A stretch of DNA of 64,000 bases from contig WBZZ01000417.1 of assembly GCA_019918135.1 (NCBI GenBank), positions 110,001 through 174,000 on the forward strand, read 5' to 3'. Shown piece by piece: positions 50,444 to 61,200 of the stretch. The DNA is from Paulinella micropora. Taxonomy: Eukaryota > Cercozoa > Imbricatea > Euglyphida > Paulinellidae. Every line of letters begins with the position of its first letter. Positions within the stretch are counted from its first letter, which is position 1. The notes below the pieces were generated by a model that saw nothing but the letters and a program-made list of their open reading frames with translations, was not told the origin of the DNA and did no database searches. The translations under genes and the position numbers were made by a program.

Positions 50444-53361
50444 CATCGTTTGATATCCGTAAGGGATACTATCATTAACTGTGTAGAAGTCTCGCCCACA
50501 CCATCGCGATTTATTAACGACTTTTACTACATTCTTTTGGTGTTGTATGCTAAAGTGTTCAATGTGTTGCTGTTTGCTGTTTCTACTTGTGTGTATCTTC
50601 TTCATTATGAAGTCTCTTGTGTTTGTTAGGCTTTCACCCTTGTCCATTAATTCATATGAAGCGGGATTTAATTTCTTTAAGTCTAAGCCTTTACCTCTGA
50701 AATGGAAGTGTGTTTCTTTATCATCCTTCTTTACATACTCTAACATATATAATTTTGGTGCTATCCATATACCCCTAATTATTTTACAATTCGTCCCGAG
50801 GTCGTCATCCATTCCGCCGATTATTTTATCACCAAACCTTTTTATTCTTTCAATGTTATTTACATGTGATTGAATGATGTCTGTATCTGTATAATAATAG
50901 TCTCTGTCAGGGTCGTTGTCTGGGTTTGCTTCAGTCATATACTTATACATAATTCGTCTGCTGTATGATAATATGAAGGCTCCGTAATGTGTGGGTTTTG
51001 TAATTTTTTCTTCTTTTTCATATTCATCTCGTGGAATACCTGATATAAGCCAAAGTTCGTCATTGAATTTTTTAATATCTGTTATGACATGCTTAGCCCA
51101 GAATTTCCAATACTCATGATTTTTAGATATATATTTGCTCATAGTGTTTATTGGTCTCTGGATGGTTTTGCCGTATAAAGCATTCATAAACAACTTCGCT
51201 AATAAATATTGTGGAGTGCCTTTCTTTGAGTTTTGTTTTTTCTTGAATAAGTCCAATATATAATCTTTGAATACTGGTTCTGCTTCTTCCGTGTAATAGC
51301 CCCGATTGATTTTGACTTGATATCCAAGTTCAATCATATCTTCAATATCAATAGATGTAAGCCATTGGTCTTTCATGTCTCTTAACTCCCACTTCAAACA
51401 ACCTTTGCTATCTCTGTATGGCACTCGCGGATGAAGTAAAGTTTTAGGGCATACATAATCAACATTATATATCCCCATTTTTCCTTTCATTTCGCCTTCG
51501 CACTCCTTGATTTCACCCGTCATAAATAATTCTAACATAGCCATGGGATAGAGTGAGACGACATCAGCATCAATAAGATAATCAACAATCTCATCAAAAC
51601 TTATTTCACCTCTTTTATATTTTTCATATTGCTTAGAGAAATCTTCTTTTGCTTGGGTAAGTTCTAGCACCATATACCGCTCTTCTAAAATCCTTCTCCT
51701 GTTTTAAATTAGGTAGTTGTATCATATACTTTCCGTCTATCTTCTTTTTCCATAGATTGAATGTTAATGAAGAAGTAGAGATGAAAGCGGTTAGGTTTGT
51801 TTTATGTTCATCAAATGTCTGCTTATTTAGTGTGTCATAAAGTTCTTTAAGCCCCATAACATCTTTCTCTAAGTATGTCAAACATTCTTTTTTCATTTCC
51901 TCATCCATCTCTTCCCACCTTTTCCCTTTGCTATGGTCAAAGTCGCCCTTTAATACATTACATCCTAATGTTTCAAGGTTCTTTTTTGGGCTTCCCTCTG
52001 TGTGCTTACACATATCCCAGAATTTAATGTTCTTGTATTCCATTGAAATAATAGCCCCATTATTTATTAATGGTGTGATTTTTATCTTTCTTTTGATAAA
52101 TTCATTTTGAAAGAAGTAGTGGTCAAATTTACTACCATTAAAGGCATTAACATATAATGTAGCCTTAGGATTTCGCTCATTTAATTTTTCAGCATATTCA
52201 AGGATTATATCAAGAAGTTTGGATATACAATTATCACCCGCTACATATTTAAACCCGATATCAGCGATTGTGTAGCCACCGATATAAGGAGTATGTAATT
52301 CATATGTGCTTGTAAATGTTTCAAAATCATAATGAAATATCTCATCCTGATTGTTGTATTTCATTTCTTTGAAGGAAGTTAATAATGACCTTACCTGTTT
52401 ATCTTTTTGTCTGAGTTTTGCTTTCGCATATGAAACCCTTTTATTATTGCAAGTGTGTTTATTATAATATTCAGTGAAACAATTAGGACACTTATTTTTG
52501 TTTCTTTTTACAAAACCAAAGTAATGTCCTTTTGCTAAATAACAAAGCACATCCGCAGTCATTAATGGGTCTATAAAGTTTTTAAATGTTTGTTTTGAAG
52601 ATGAGTCTGTCATTTCAAAATATTTTCCTTCAATACAATATTTTTTTAATATTTCAAATCCAACTGAAAAGGGTATGTATGAATTTGGTTCAAGATTAAT
52701 CTCTTTTCTGATATCATTACATACTTTTTTATTCAGTTTTGATTTTCCTTTTATTGGTAAATTCAATGTATCCTTGAAGACATAGAAGAAGCAGTTATTA
52801 TCTTTGCTATGTGGGTTAATATGAATTCCTTCTGTTGTTTCATGTTTCTTATCACTTCCCGTTTCATTCCGTTTCATTACATCCGCCCCCGTCCTCTTGG
52901 ATAATTTCAACATTCATGTATTGAATAATTCTGTCATATCCGTTAGCGCTGGCTTCAAGGCTTTCTTCATTATATAAATATATAGCACGAAATAAATCGT
53001 CTATATCTTTCAACTTAACCGCATTGAAAGTTTTCCATTTGAAAAACTTACTATTATCAGCATCTGTTATATAACCAAACTTAACATGTAGGCTTGCTTC
53101 TCCTGTCATACCTTTACTTTTTGCATCCTTTACCGCTCTCATAATTGTTAATTCAATCGCATCCATATCATAGAAGTTAATATCAAGTTCTCTGAATGGA
53201 TACGTATAGCTGTTTATCCCTCTGTTCTTTATCGGTCTTAGTTCAACAACCTTATATTCCCTCTGTTTAGTCTCCCGTGTCTTAGTTTCCCTTAAATTCG
53301 CCTTTGACTTTAAGAGTTCTACATTTTTCTTTGTGAGTCTTGGTGGTAATGGTGGTGGCAT
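50423..53361 (-). pseudogene. Protein-primed DNA polymerase B, frameshifted
   Basis: Three overlapping frames. The 53361-52864 piece is the N-terminal region (165 codons). 52913-51633 carries a CxxC-x7-H-x-C zinc-like site (residues 142-155) and exonuclease motifs: DFETF (196-200), NAFNGSKFDHYF (258-268) and YLEKDV (347-352). 51673-50423 carries polymerase motif A (DADVVSLYP), motif B (KLFMNALYG at about 160-168) and motif C (YTDTD at 261-265), plus a KLYMLEY block. This is the Polinton/phi29-like protein-primed family, which starts synthesis from a terminal protein. Frame changes at about 52890 and 51650 break it; joins could be homopolymer errors. Confidence 0.8.
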
Positions 53362-53505
53362 ATGATTTTATATTGTTGGGAATATAAAATATTGAGAAAA
53401 TATTAAATAATTATCTGTTATATTTATAACTAATAATACATTATCCTTAAACAGAAATTCATTTTAATGCATCCTCCATTCTTTTTAATTTAAGCAAAGC
53501 CTGCT

Positions 53506-53679
53506 TTACATCTTCCCTTTTTTCTTTCTTTTTTCTGCTATCGCGGTTTTATTTTGATTATAATATTCCATGGACTTCTGCTTGTGTCTTTCTGGGTCTT
53601 TTTTAATAAACTCTCTGGCTCTTTTTCGCATTGCTTCCTTTTTTTCTTCTGGAGTCTTGTATAATGGCTTTCTACCCAT
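53506..53679 (-). CDS. Small Lys-rich protein (YYNQNKT type)
   Basis: 57 codons from ATG 53679: MGRKPLYKTPEEKKEAMRKR then a helical basic segment and YYNQNKTAIAEKRKK. Too short for usual ORF filters but in frame, with an ATG and a TAA. An A-run frame change would extend it to about 53462. Similar in style to the element 1 gene at 7073-7386, so this is a shared minor family, probably nucleic-acid binding. Confidence 0.5.
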   Translation of the reverse strand: MGRKPLYKTPEEKKEAMRKRAREFIKKDPERHKQKSMEYYNQNKTAIAEKRKKKGKM

Positions 53680-53744
53680 GTTATATATATGTAGAAAAAA
53701 ATAATCTTTAATTTAAATTAATAATTATTAGGGGATAGTAATTT

Positions 53745-54005
53745 CTAGTCCATAATGTTTTCCTCTCTCCCTCCATAAGTTGAATAATATACTCTTTGTC
53801 TTCCTTCAAATTTTAATAATGGTCCTAAATTTTTATTAATATACCCCAAATGCTTACCGCTTTCAGTTTCAACCCTTATCGCATTTTTATCAAACATATT
53901 TTCTGGCTCGTGTTTAATGAAAACTTTTTCATTACTTCTTCGTAGATATACAATATTATCCTGTCGCCCTTCAAATGAAAGACCTACAACTCTTGTCGTC
54001 GTCAT
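53745..54005 (-). CDS. HIRAN-domain protein
   Basis: 86 codons intact. RVVGLSFEGRQ at the start, then VFIKHEPENMFDKNAIRVET and HLGYINKNLGP follow the HIRAN domain pattern (hydrophobic-G, v-L-x-REP-N-x-D-x-NAI-V, GYI). HIRAN domains bind single-stranded 3-prime DNA ends and occur in HLTF-type helicases and in phage proteins. As a stand-alone protein next to the polymerase, a replication-accessory role is likely. Confidence 0.6.
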   Translation of the reverse strand: MTTTRVVGLSFEGRQDNIVYLRRSNEKVFIKHEPENMFDKNAIRVETESGKHLGYINKNLGPLLKFEGRQRVYYSTYGGREENIMD

Positions 54006-54011
54006 TTATAT

Positions 54012-54296
54012 CTATAAAAATATAATTTGTTTAAAATAAAATAAATCATTATTTATTTTTTTATAATATCTTTCTATATCGTCATTTCTTCTAATTATCA
54101 TAGTGCAAGGATAACCATTTATTACAACATCTTGCTTTTCTGCGAAGAAGTCTCTATGAGATTGACTTTTCTTGTGTGTGTATTTACTATATATACCTAT
54201 TGTTTTACCACAGACACATGTATATTTATTCTTCCTTCTTTCTTTTAAGTATTCGTTTCTCTTCTGTTTTCTAATTGGTGAATGTCGTCCATTCAG
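54012..54296 (-). pseudogene. Zinc-finger-like fragment
   Basis: An open minus frame without an ATG, about 95 codons from 54296 to TAG 54012. It contains CVCGKTIGIYSKYTHKKSQSH, a CxC...H...H arrangement like a degraded C2H2 finger, in a Lys/Arg-rich context. It is the last viral-looking sequence of element 2 and is probably truncated at its start. Confidence 0.4.
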
Positions 54297-55605
54297 TATA
54301 TGTTATATTAAATAGTTTCTTATTGTGTAATATATGTTTTTCTTGCGTGCTCTGTAGGGGGCTCTTTGGGGTGTTTTGTGCTCTTGTATTGATTGTGCGC
54401 GAGATTAATAGGAGAGCGCCAAAACAGAAAATAAGGCGTGAATTTCAGACATAAAATTCATGACGTGATTTTCTGTATCATCTACTAGTATGAGTAATAT
54501 AAAATATGATTCCCAAGATTTTGTGTGTTCTCTATGACATACTAAAATTTCAGCTCAAAAGGATCACTACTTTTTCCAAAAACTGACGGGTCAGCATCCT
54601 GAAGTTCTGAACTAAATTGTCCGGCCGGCCCAAAAGTGTAAAATAGCATTAATTCGGTACCCGGTAGCAAATTGACCATAGTGCCTTTACGACACTGACT
54701 GTACTATCAATTTATTCATTTGAAAAAGCTCTCATGAATACGCAGCAATATTCGGAGTTTTCTGTATGCTGACACCCGCAAATAACGGTATATGTAAATA
54801 TTTTGCAAGTCCCGATGTGTTGAAGTGTAGCCAGGTGAGCTCTCAGCAAATATCAACACAATTGGTTGAAGATTTACTCATTAAGTGTAGCCATATTAGC
54901 CTGATTATCTCAATAACATATATTGTCATTTTTACTATGAATTTTCCAAACATAATGACAGTCTTTCCCGTCAAAAAGGAATGAAATTTTTTATTTACTA
55001 GTTTTTGCTATTATCGCTAGTATAAGTTGTAATACTACCGAATGGTTAAGGGTGCAACCTAGTTCACGGGGAGTGTTATAAAATGTAATTTCAAAAAATT
55101 CATGTGTTTTTGCGGCTGCTGGCTGCACCGGGCTGAGTCAGTTACTCCGGTACTAAAAAAAAGTGTGATGTGAAAAACCGTTCAAAGAAAATCAAGCGAG
55201 AATGCACCACACCAAACGCCAGAATGTTCTATGTATATTACCTCTGCAACCGACCTGCACGCTCTCGAACGCTAAAACTTTTTACAGTATAACTCCCCAA
55301 CATTAAGAATACACTTGCCAAAATTTCAGCCCTAATGTTGGGGAACTCTGCTTGAGCAAGAGTCGAACTCTGACTTCACGACCCAACATGAAGACAAATA
55401 TACAGTTATGTCTGTGCAAATTTTCACTGAACAGGCCGGTCGCTCTGTAAACTAGGTTACCACCTTCAATCTTGGTCGCGCAATTGTATTGAGATTTTCT
55501 GGTCCGTTACCAGGTAAATTCATATATCAATTCTAGCAAAAAAGAAAAAAGAAAAAAAACAGTTAAGCTAGGAACAACAACAGCCAAAAACAAGTTTATG
55601 TCAAT
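54297..55605. other. AT-rich spacer, no gene seen
   Basis: No supported coding sequence. Repeats of ATTTTCC-type text, GC-balanced sequence from about 55100. No terminal inverted repeat of element 2 could be identified by comparison with 30640-30770. Confidence 0.5.
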
Positions 55606-56833
55606 TCATGTAGCATGTTTCGTTGCAAAAAAACCTTTGCAGTGGTAACCATCGTTGACGGCACAACCACAGAGTGTCACATTGTAGCAACCGACCGAGC
55701 AGGTCGATTTGTTCGATGCATCACCAGACGAAGACGACGAAGTTGATGATTTGTCAAGAAGATTGTTGTCCATCTCACATCTCACAACAGCTCCAAGCTC
55801 GAGGTCTACATCACCTTTGCAAGTAAAACAGCTCGAAACGCTGGAGCTCTCCGAGCTTGCGCTAACGGATCCTTTTTCCGGCAGATCTTTGTCAACTTCA
55901 CCGGGGTCGACATCCTCTTCTTTTTCTACTTCTTCCTCTTCTTCTTCTTCTTCTTGGTCTGCTTTCTTCTTTCTTCCCTTCTGCTTGGGCGGTTCGTAAA
56001 ACTGGCGCACGCGTTGCTGGCAGAACTCCACCTGGGCGCCATCACTTTCGATGCACACCACTGTCATGTTGGCTTGAAAGGCGCCGATTACTTCGGAAAC
56101 CGATCCCATGCAAACGACCAAAACCTTTCTGTGCGGCAGGAGAATGTCAGACAAAATGAGTCTCGCGAGTTCAGGGGGCTTTTTGAACACGTTGACACGT
56201 TCCCCACCTTCATCATGACGTTGCTTCTTGGCAGGCACTCGAACAGTGTAGATGCGCTTGAGGGAGTTTTTGTTAAGGTTGAGAACGAAGGAACTCTGCT
56301 TGGGGTAAGAAAAGCCAGAAGCAGCATTTCCACAGCTTTGATCCACTTCTGAGGCGCGCCGACGTAGTTGTGGTTCTCCTTGTACTAGTAAACAGTTTCG
56401 ATTGTTTGGAAACCAGTAGTGAGCAAGGCAGACACCAGCATGTTGTACTGGGATGGGTGGAGGTGGAAAACGACAAGCCTCTTGTCGGAGTTCCCCACGA
56501 CCGAAAATTGACTCAGCAGTCCCTTGATCTTCTCTTCGTTGATCTCTGTCTAATCCGCTTCCAGCAATTAAATGTTGTAGGGAAGGTCGGCGTACAGGCA
56601 GTCTACAAACATTGTCAAACATGATGGAAAAAAGCAAGGTGAAAAGGGAATGTTGTGTCTTTCTAAATCCTACGTCTTCAAAACAAATGAGGTACCAAAT
56701 TTTTCTTCCACAGTCAAGAGACTAGGGCGAACATGTCCCCCTCAATGATCCTTGCCTTTCCGATGTGTGGGTCGGAAACAGCCTGAGCAAAACAACAGTT
56801 ATGAAATTTGAACATCAAAAAGTCGTGCAGGGA

Positions 56834-57298
56834 TTAGACCTCGAAGCACACGGGTTGGTACGGTTTGCCTTCACGATAGCGGGTCTTGGCGGCAGTGAAC
56901 CACTGGTGAAGCTGTTGTGTTAAAGAATCAGGAATTTTGCGCTGTTTCACTGCGGTTTTAAACAAGAAATCCACTGTGGTGGAAAGAGCTTTTTTCACCG
57001 GTGCCGTTTTGAGCTCGGGGACGAGGTTCGTCAAACCTTCCCAGTCAGGATCTTCCACGCTTCCTTTCATGTTGAAAACATCGACGGTCGAGGCCAGTGC
57101 AACGATGTCCTCCTTGAGCTTTTCCTCGCAACACCACTTCTTCTGGGTAACCAAGAACTCCTTCAGGGTCGGAGCCACGTCCTTGTGCTTGCAGTGCTTC
57201 AGCGTCTCAACCAGGTCTCTCATTTCTTGCAACAGGCCAGGTTTGTCTTTGCGTACCCAGTGAAGCTCATTTAGACTCTCGATGACTGCTTTGTCCAT
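56834..57298 (-). CDS. Exon of the methyltransferase-like gene
   Basis: 154 codons, helical, Lys/Leu-rich, no recognisable domain. Preceded by a short intron (57299-57349 region) with CAG acceptor. Ends with a possible donor (GAG|GTCTAATC) at about 56840. Confidence 0.5.
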   Translation of the reverse strand: MDKAVIESLNELHWVRKDKPGLLQEMRDLVETLKHCKHKDVAPTLKEFLVTQKKWCCEEKLKEDIVALASTVDVFNMKGSVEDPDWEGLTNLVPELKTAPVKKALSTTVDFLFKTAVKQRKIPDSLTQQLHQWFTAAKTRYREGKPYQPVCFEV

Positions 57299-57349
57299 GT
57301 CCTGTCGAATGGCCTTGCGCGTGAGTAGTTACAACCACACTTTCTACAG

Positions 57350-58190
57350 CTCCCCCGTGTTGGAGGAAACGTAAGTCCACATGGAACCAAACGTCGCAGG
57401 CAGGATTGAACGGGAAAGGGCGAATTCTTTTTTCCAGCCAATCAAAAACTTTTCGATGGAACGCGGGTTGCGGGACTTCAGACGCGCGATGGCGGCCCAA
57501 GCCTGGTTGTGAGTAGCGATTGCATTTTCACCGAAGGTGTTTTTGCGGTGATCATGAGCGATTCGGTTTTCGAAAGCACCGAGCAAGCTGACAGCCCGAC
57601 GACCTGGTTCATTCCATCTCACGAATCGCAGCTTGGACATTCTGATTGTTTGCCAAAGAGGGTTCTTTGGGTCACCTTCGTGAAGACGCTGGATTGCGTT
57701 GGATGAGTGCAGTCCAACGAAGGCCTGCATGGGAAGCGAGCCATCCTGCATGTTTTTCTTCAAGAAGAGTTGCAATCCGTTCCGGGCAGCCAAGGGGATG
57801 TTGTTCCAGTCGTGTGCGTCACCTTCAGGGTTGATTAAACCAGCGGCCTTCCATTTGTCCACAAACTCCTGAACGACCTCCTTCTTGCAGAATGGGGGAG
57901 GTACCAACAGCTCGTCGTCTTCCTCTCCAAGGCCCAAATCTTCCGTGTAGCCGACCTTGTCGGACTTGTCGCACATCCAACCGACCCATTCGATCTTGTC
58001 GTTCGGATTTTGGCTGGTGTAAAAAATTTTCATGAGCTGCAGGACATGCTCGTTGTCCAGCTCTCTGTCTTTCACACCCTTGTGGGGAGCTTCAGCAATG
58101 ATATCAGGAAGAACTTCAACGCGAGAGTATTTGAGTCCAGAGACTGTGGAGGTGGCTTCTTCAACAAGGGCCTTGGTGTTTGAGCACAAG
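57350..58190 (-). CDS. Long clean exon of the methyltransferase-like gene
   Basis: Over 270 codons without a stop, unlike the neighbouring last exon. Residues include an acidic stretch (GLGEEDDELLVPPP), WNNIPLAARNGLQLFLKK and a Trp/Arg-rich KLRFVRWNEPGRRAV segment. No family recognised. The length and composition mark it as real coding sequence of a host or transposon gene. Acceptor near 58190 (ACCAAG or TAAAAG) is ambiguous because the 16 bp palindrome lies at this edge. Confidence 0.6.
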
Positions 58191-58196
58191 CAAAGA

Positions 58197-60040
58197 CTTT
58201 TATGCATAAAAGCGACTAGTGAGAAATCTTCAAATCGAAAATTATCTTCCCTTTACTTTTCCTCCTCTTTGGCCACTTTCTCCTTCTGACTTACATTCTT
58301 GCCCAGGGACTTCTTTCCCTTCATTTTTTTCTTTTTCTTTGAAGGAACAGAGGTTTCCTCAGGGTCAGAGGAAGGGGAAGACGCAGGTGGCTGTTTGCGC
58401 TTGAGGTTCGGAAGAGGGGTAGAAGCCTGGAGTGAAGGTGAAGATGAAGATGAAGGTGAAAATGAAGATGAAGATGAAGATGAAGATGATGATGAAGATG
58501 GAGATGATGAAGTGAAAGGAGGAAAAGGGTTCAAAGGGTTTACAGGGGTGTGAGGAAGCGAAGCCTTTCTGCGATCAGCTGGTTGCACAACAGGAGTCCC
58601 AGTGGAAGAACGAGTTGGTTGCGAGAAAATTCAACAGCTGTCCTGAGAAGCCTTGCTTGCTGGAGACTCTTGATTTGGATCCTGCGTTTCCATGTTCTGG
58701 GTCAGAGTTCTCTTTGGCGGGGTAAGAACAGCGTCAGCAGACGACTTAGCGTTCAAGGAGGCTCGTCGAACCAAGTCGTTGAATGCTTCTTCGTCCTCTT
58801 CTTCATGTTCGGATGGGTTCTCTGGCAGGGAGGCCTTTCCAGATCCGGAAGCCACAGCATGCGATGCACCGAACAAGGAGCCAAGGGGCTGCGTAGACTC
58901 TTGCTCAGCGAGTTGGAAAGAAGGTACGAAGTCGTCAGCTTCAGATTCCTAAGTCACATGTAGAGCTTTTATGCATAAAAGGGTCACATGGGAAATTCCC
59001 AATGAAGTGCTTTTATGCATAAAAGCTCCATATTGGCAATTTCCAATGTGTCCCTTTTATGCATAAAAGCAAAGCCCAGAACTACCTGGGCATCGGTGGT
59101 AGCCACCGTGGCGGACTGCTTAGCCAGGTCTTGGAGAAATTCTTTTGTCCTCTTGTTCAGCTGTTCTGCATGCAAAAATAGAATTCATAATTCGCAAAAA
59201 ACGGGGAAAAGCAAATGGACATTTTTTTAAAAACGAGACCACACGTTCAAATCAAAGTAGTCCAACCAAGACATTTCAAACACAAACACAAACACAATGC
59301 AAACAAGACAAAAACAAGCACAAGTGAAAAGAGAAGAAGACTGACTGGTTGGTGCTTTGTCTGTAGCCCCTCACAAAGATGTCTTGCAACGACTCATCCC
59401 AGGTCACATCCTGTGGCAGTTTGGCCTTGTTGCCCGCATGCAAACACTTGACCTCTGCAAGGGAAACGCGTTGTGGCTGTTGCTTGTTTGGATCAAACAC
59501 ACTCACTTGCCACATTCTGCCTGTTGGAGTACTAGCAGAACCAAACTTGCTGACCAAACCGAGGCTTGAGCCTCCAATCTTGGTGTCAGTCTCAACCAAA
59601 GGACTGTTCGAGACAAACAGCTCAAGCTTCTCACTTACCCACCAGTGCAAATGTTCAAACGCCTTGTTGATGCTCTTATCAGACATCAGCTCAAAGTGAC
59701 TTTGGAGAGTGTGGACAACACAGCAACGAAGCAAATCAGTCCAAAAAGACTTTTTTGCTTAAGCAAAAAAAAAAAAAACGATTGGTCTGAAGCAAAACCC
59801 CTGTTTTTTTTTTTCGAAATCATAACGAGGGGCCAGCCGATTCCATAAAAACAAAATATTTGGGAAAGGGATTAAAATAGTTTTGGGCTGTGGTGGCACC
59901 AGACACAGAAAATGCTACCGACCGTTTCTTCTTTTATGCATAAAAGCTACACATTGGAAACCGCCAAAACGATTTTTCTCGTACCCTGAATGGTGCCACC
60001 TGATGCCTCAATTACAATTGAGTCATTTATGCATAAAAGC
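58197..60040. repeat. CTTTTATGCATAAAAG palindrome, six copies
   Basis: Copies at 58197-58212, 58966-58981, 59010-59025, 59054-59069 and 59931-59946, and a one-base variant at 60024-60039. Four are in predicted introns. The CACATTGGAAATT(G/C)CC motif accompanies the copies near 59010 and 59054 in opposite orientation and recurs near 59950. This suggests an intron-associated repeat family. Confidence 0.75.
58253..58949 (-). pseudogene. Low-complexity exon with in-frame TGA
   Basis: Acidic start, then Ser-rich runs and a KKKKKMKGKK basic patch that could be a nuclear localisation signal. TGA at 58633-58631 lies in a single open frame that continues 126 codons. The Ser repeat (58440-58510) is a TCA/TCT-type microsatellite. 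Confidence 0.45.
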
Positions 60041-60179
60041 TCATGGTGTGAAAGTGTTGAAGTGGTATTTCGATGGACCGGTGCATGGAGGGATGTTACA
60101 GAAAAATTCTCCTGACTAGAAATTTCATAAAAACCTAGTAGGGGCCGTTGGAAATCGCCGTACAATGGCGCGACCAAGT

Positions 60180-60554
60180 AAATCTAGTAAATCACAAAAC
60201 CAAAACAGTATGACTAGTACTAGTAGTATTAGATCTAGTATTATTACTAGCATGAACTGATAGAAAATATGCTAGTCAAGATATTATACTTTCTCTAGAT
60301 TTATCACATGTACATACTATAGCTAATTATATAAGGTTTGAGCTGATGATGAAATTGAAAGAACTTTTAACATCTATTCGTTTCAAAAATTGACAGCGAG
60401 CAACACACAGCTAGAGGCCTAGGTGTGAAAAGCTTTCTTACAATCCGCCGAATTATTCTGTGGCTTTTCTTATGTGCATATCCGCAAACATCGGTGTGCA
60501 GCAAACGCGATGATTACATCAAAATGCTAAACAATCACTATGACACCTTTTAGC
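60180..60554. other. AT-rich spacer with TAGTA repeats
   Basis: Short TAGTA/ACTAG reiterations at 60210-60260. No coding sequence supported. Confidence 0.5.
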
Positions 60555-61200
60555 TTCAATGCATGCATTGAAAAATTTTCGATGCATGCATTGAACTTTT
60601 TCAATGCATGCATTGAAGATTTTTTCAATGCATGCATTAAATTTCAATGCATGCATTAAATTTCAATGCATGCATTGAAACAATGATATAAAATCTTTCA
60701 ATGCATGCGCATGCATCAAATTTTTTGAATGCATGCATTGAAATTTCAATGCATGCATCGTTGTTGGCAATGCACCTACCTCACATGCCTAGTCAAGACG
60801 CAGGGGGTTTAATAAAAATACCGGAGTCTGGAGTCAACGATTTTTTCAATGCATGCATTGAAAAAATTCCATGCATGCATTGAAAGTTTAATGCACCATG
60901 CATTGAAATTTCCACGCATGCATTGAAAAAAATTCAATGCATGCATTGAAAGTTCAATGTACCATGCATTGAAATTTCAACGCATGCATTGAAAACAATT
61001 CAATGCATGCATTGAAATGTCAATGCATCATGCACTGAAATCTCAATGCATGCATTGAATTGTTTTCAATGCATGCATTGAAATATCAATGCAAGTTTCC
61101 AATGCATGCATTGAGATTTCAATGCATGCATTGAGGTTTCAGTGCATGAATTGAGATTTCAATACACACATCGAAAAGTGGCGATGCATACACTTCAATG
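60555..61200. repeat. Array 1 of TTTCAATGCATGCATTGAAA palindromes
   Basis: At least ten perfect or near-perfect copies of CAATGCATGCATTG, most inside TTTCAATGCATGCATTGAAA, separated by 0-20 bases, with scattered degenerate copies at the ends. Unit spacing is irregular and spacers are mostly A/T, so it is not a CRISPR. Each copy can form a cruciform. Confidence 0.9.

Larger units (their letters stand above)
30768..54296. mobile_element. Viral element 2: Polinton/Maverick-type provirus with hairpin-rich gaps
   Basis: About 19 kb of viral sequence plus a 4.6 kb foreign island. It has the full Polinton signature: retroviral-like integrase, protein-primed DNA polymerase B, packaging ATPase, adenain-like protease, double-jelly-roll capsid and penton. 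Left-arm genes run minus (integrase, KE-rich), the central block runs plus, and the right block (ExoX-C pair, polymerase, HIRAN) runs minus. Terminal inverted repeats were not identified, so ends at 30768 and 54296 are outer gene limits only. Most genes carry a break. Confidence 0.8.
55606..59734 (-). pseudogene. Multi-exon host gene with beta-class DNA adenine methyltransferase-like end; possibly decayed
   Basis: Exon-like frames in order: 59734-59345, 59173-59080, 58949-58253, about 58190-57350, 57298-56834 and 56613-55606. Plausible GT-AG signals include donor CAG|GTAGTT at 59079, acceptor TTGCATGCAG at 59174 and donor GTAAAG at 58252. In the last exon, YADLPYN (about 56585-56570) resembles catalytic motif IV (DPPY), followed by a LVVFHLHPS ... 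GFQTIETVY ... YKENHNYVG pattern and then VLVVCMGSVSEVIGAFQ, like motif I. Motif IV before motif I is the beta-class order. In-frame TAA 56570, TAG 56552, TAG 56387 and TGA 58633 plus one frame change suggest decay or recoding. Confidence 0.5.

Noticed and set aside
30640..54420. Terminal inverted repeats of the Polinton-type element
   Set aside because: No matching inverted sequence was found at the edges; they may be lost or outside what can be spotted by eye.
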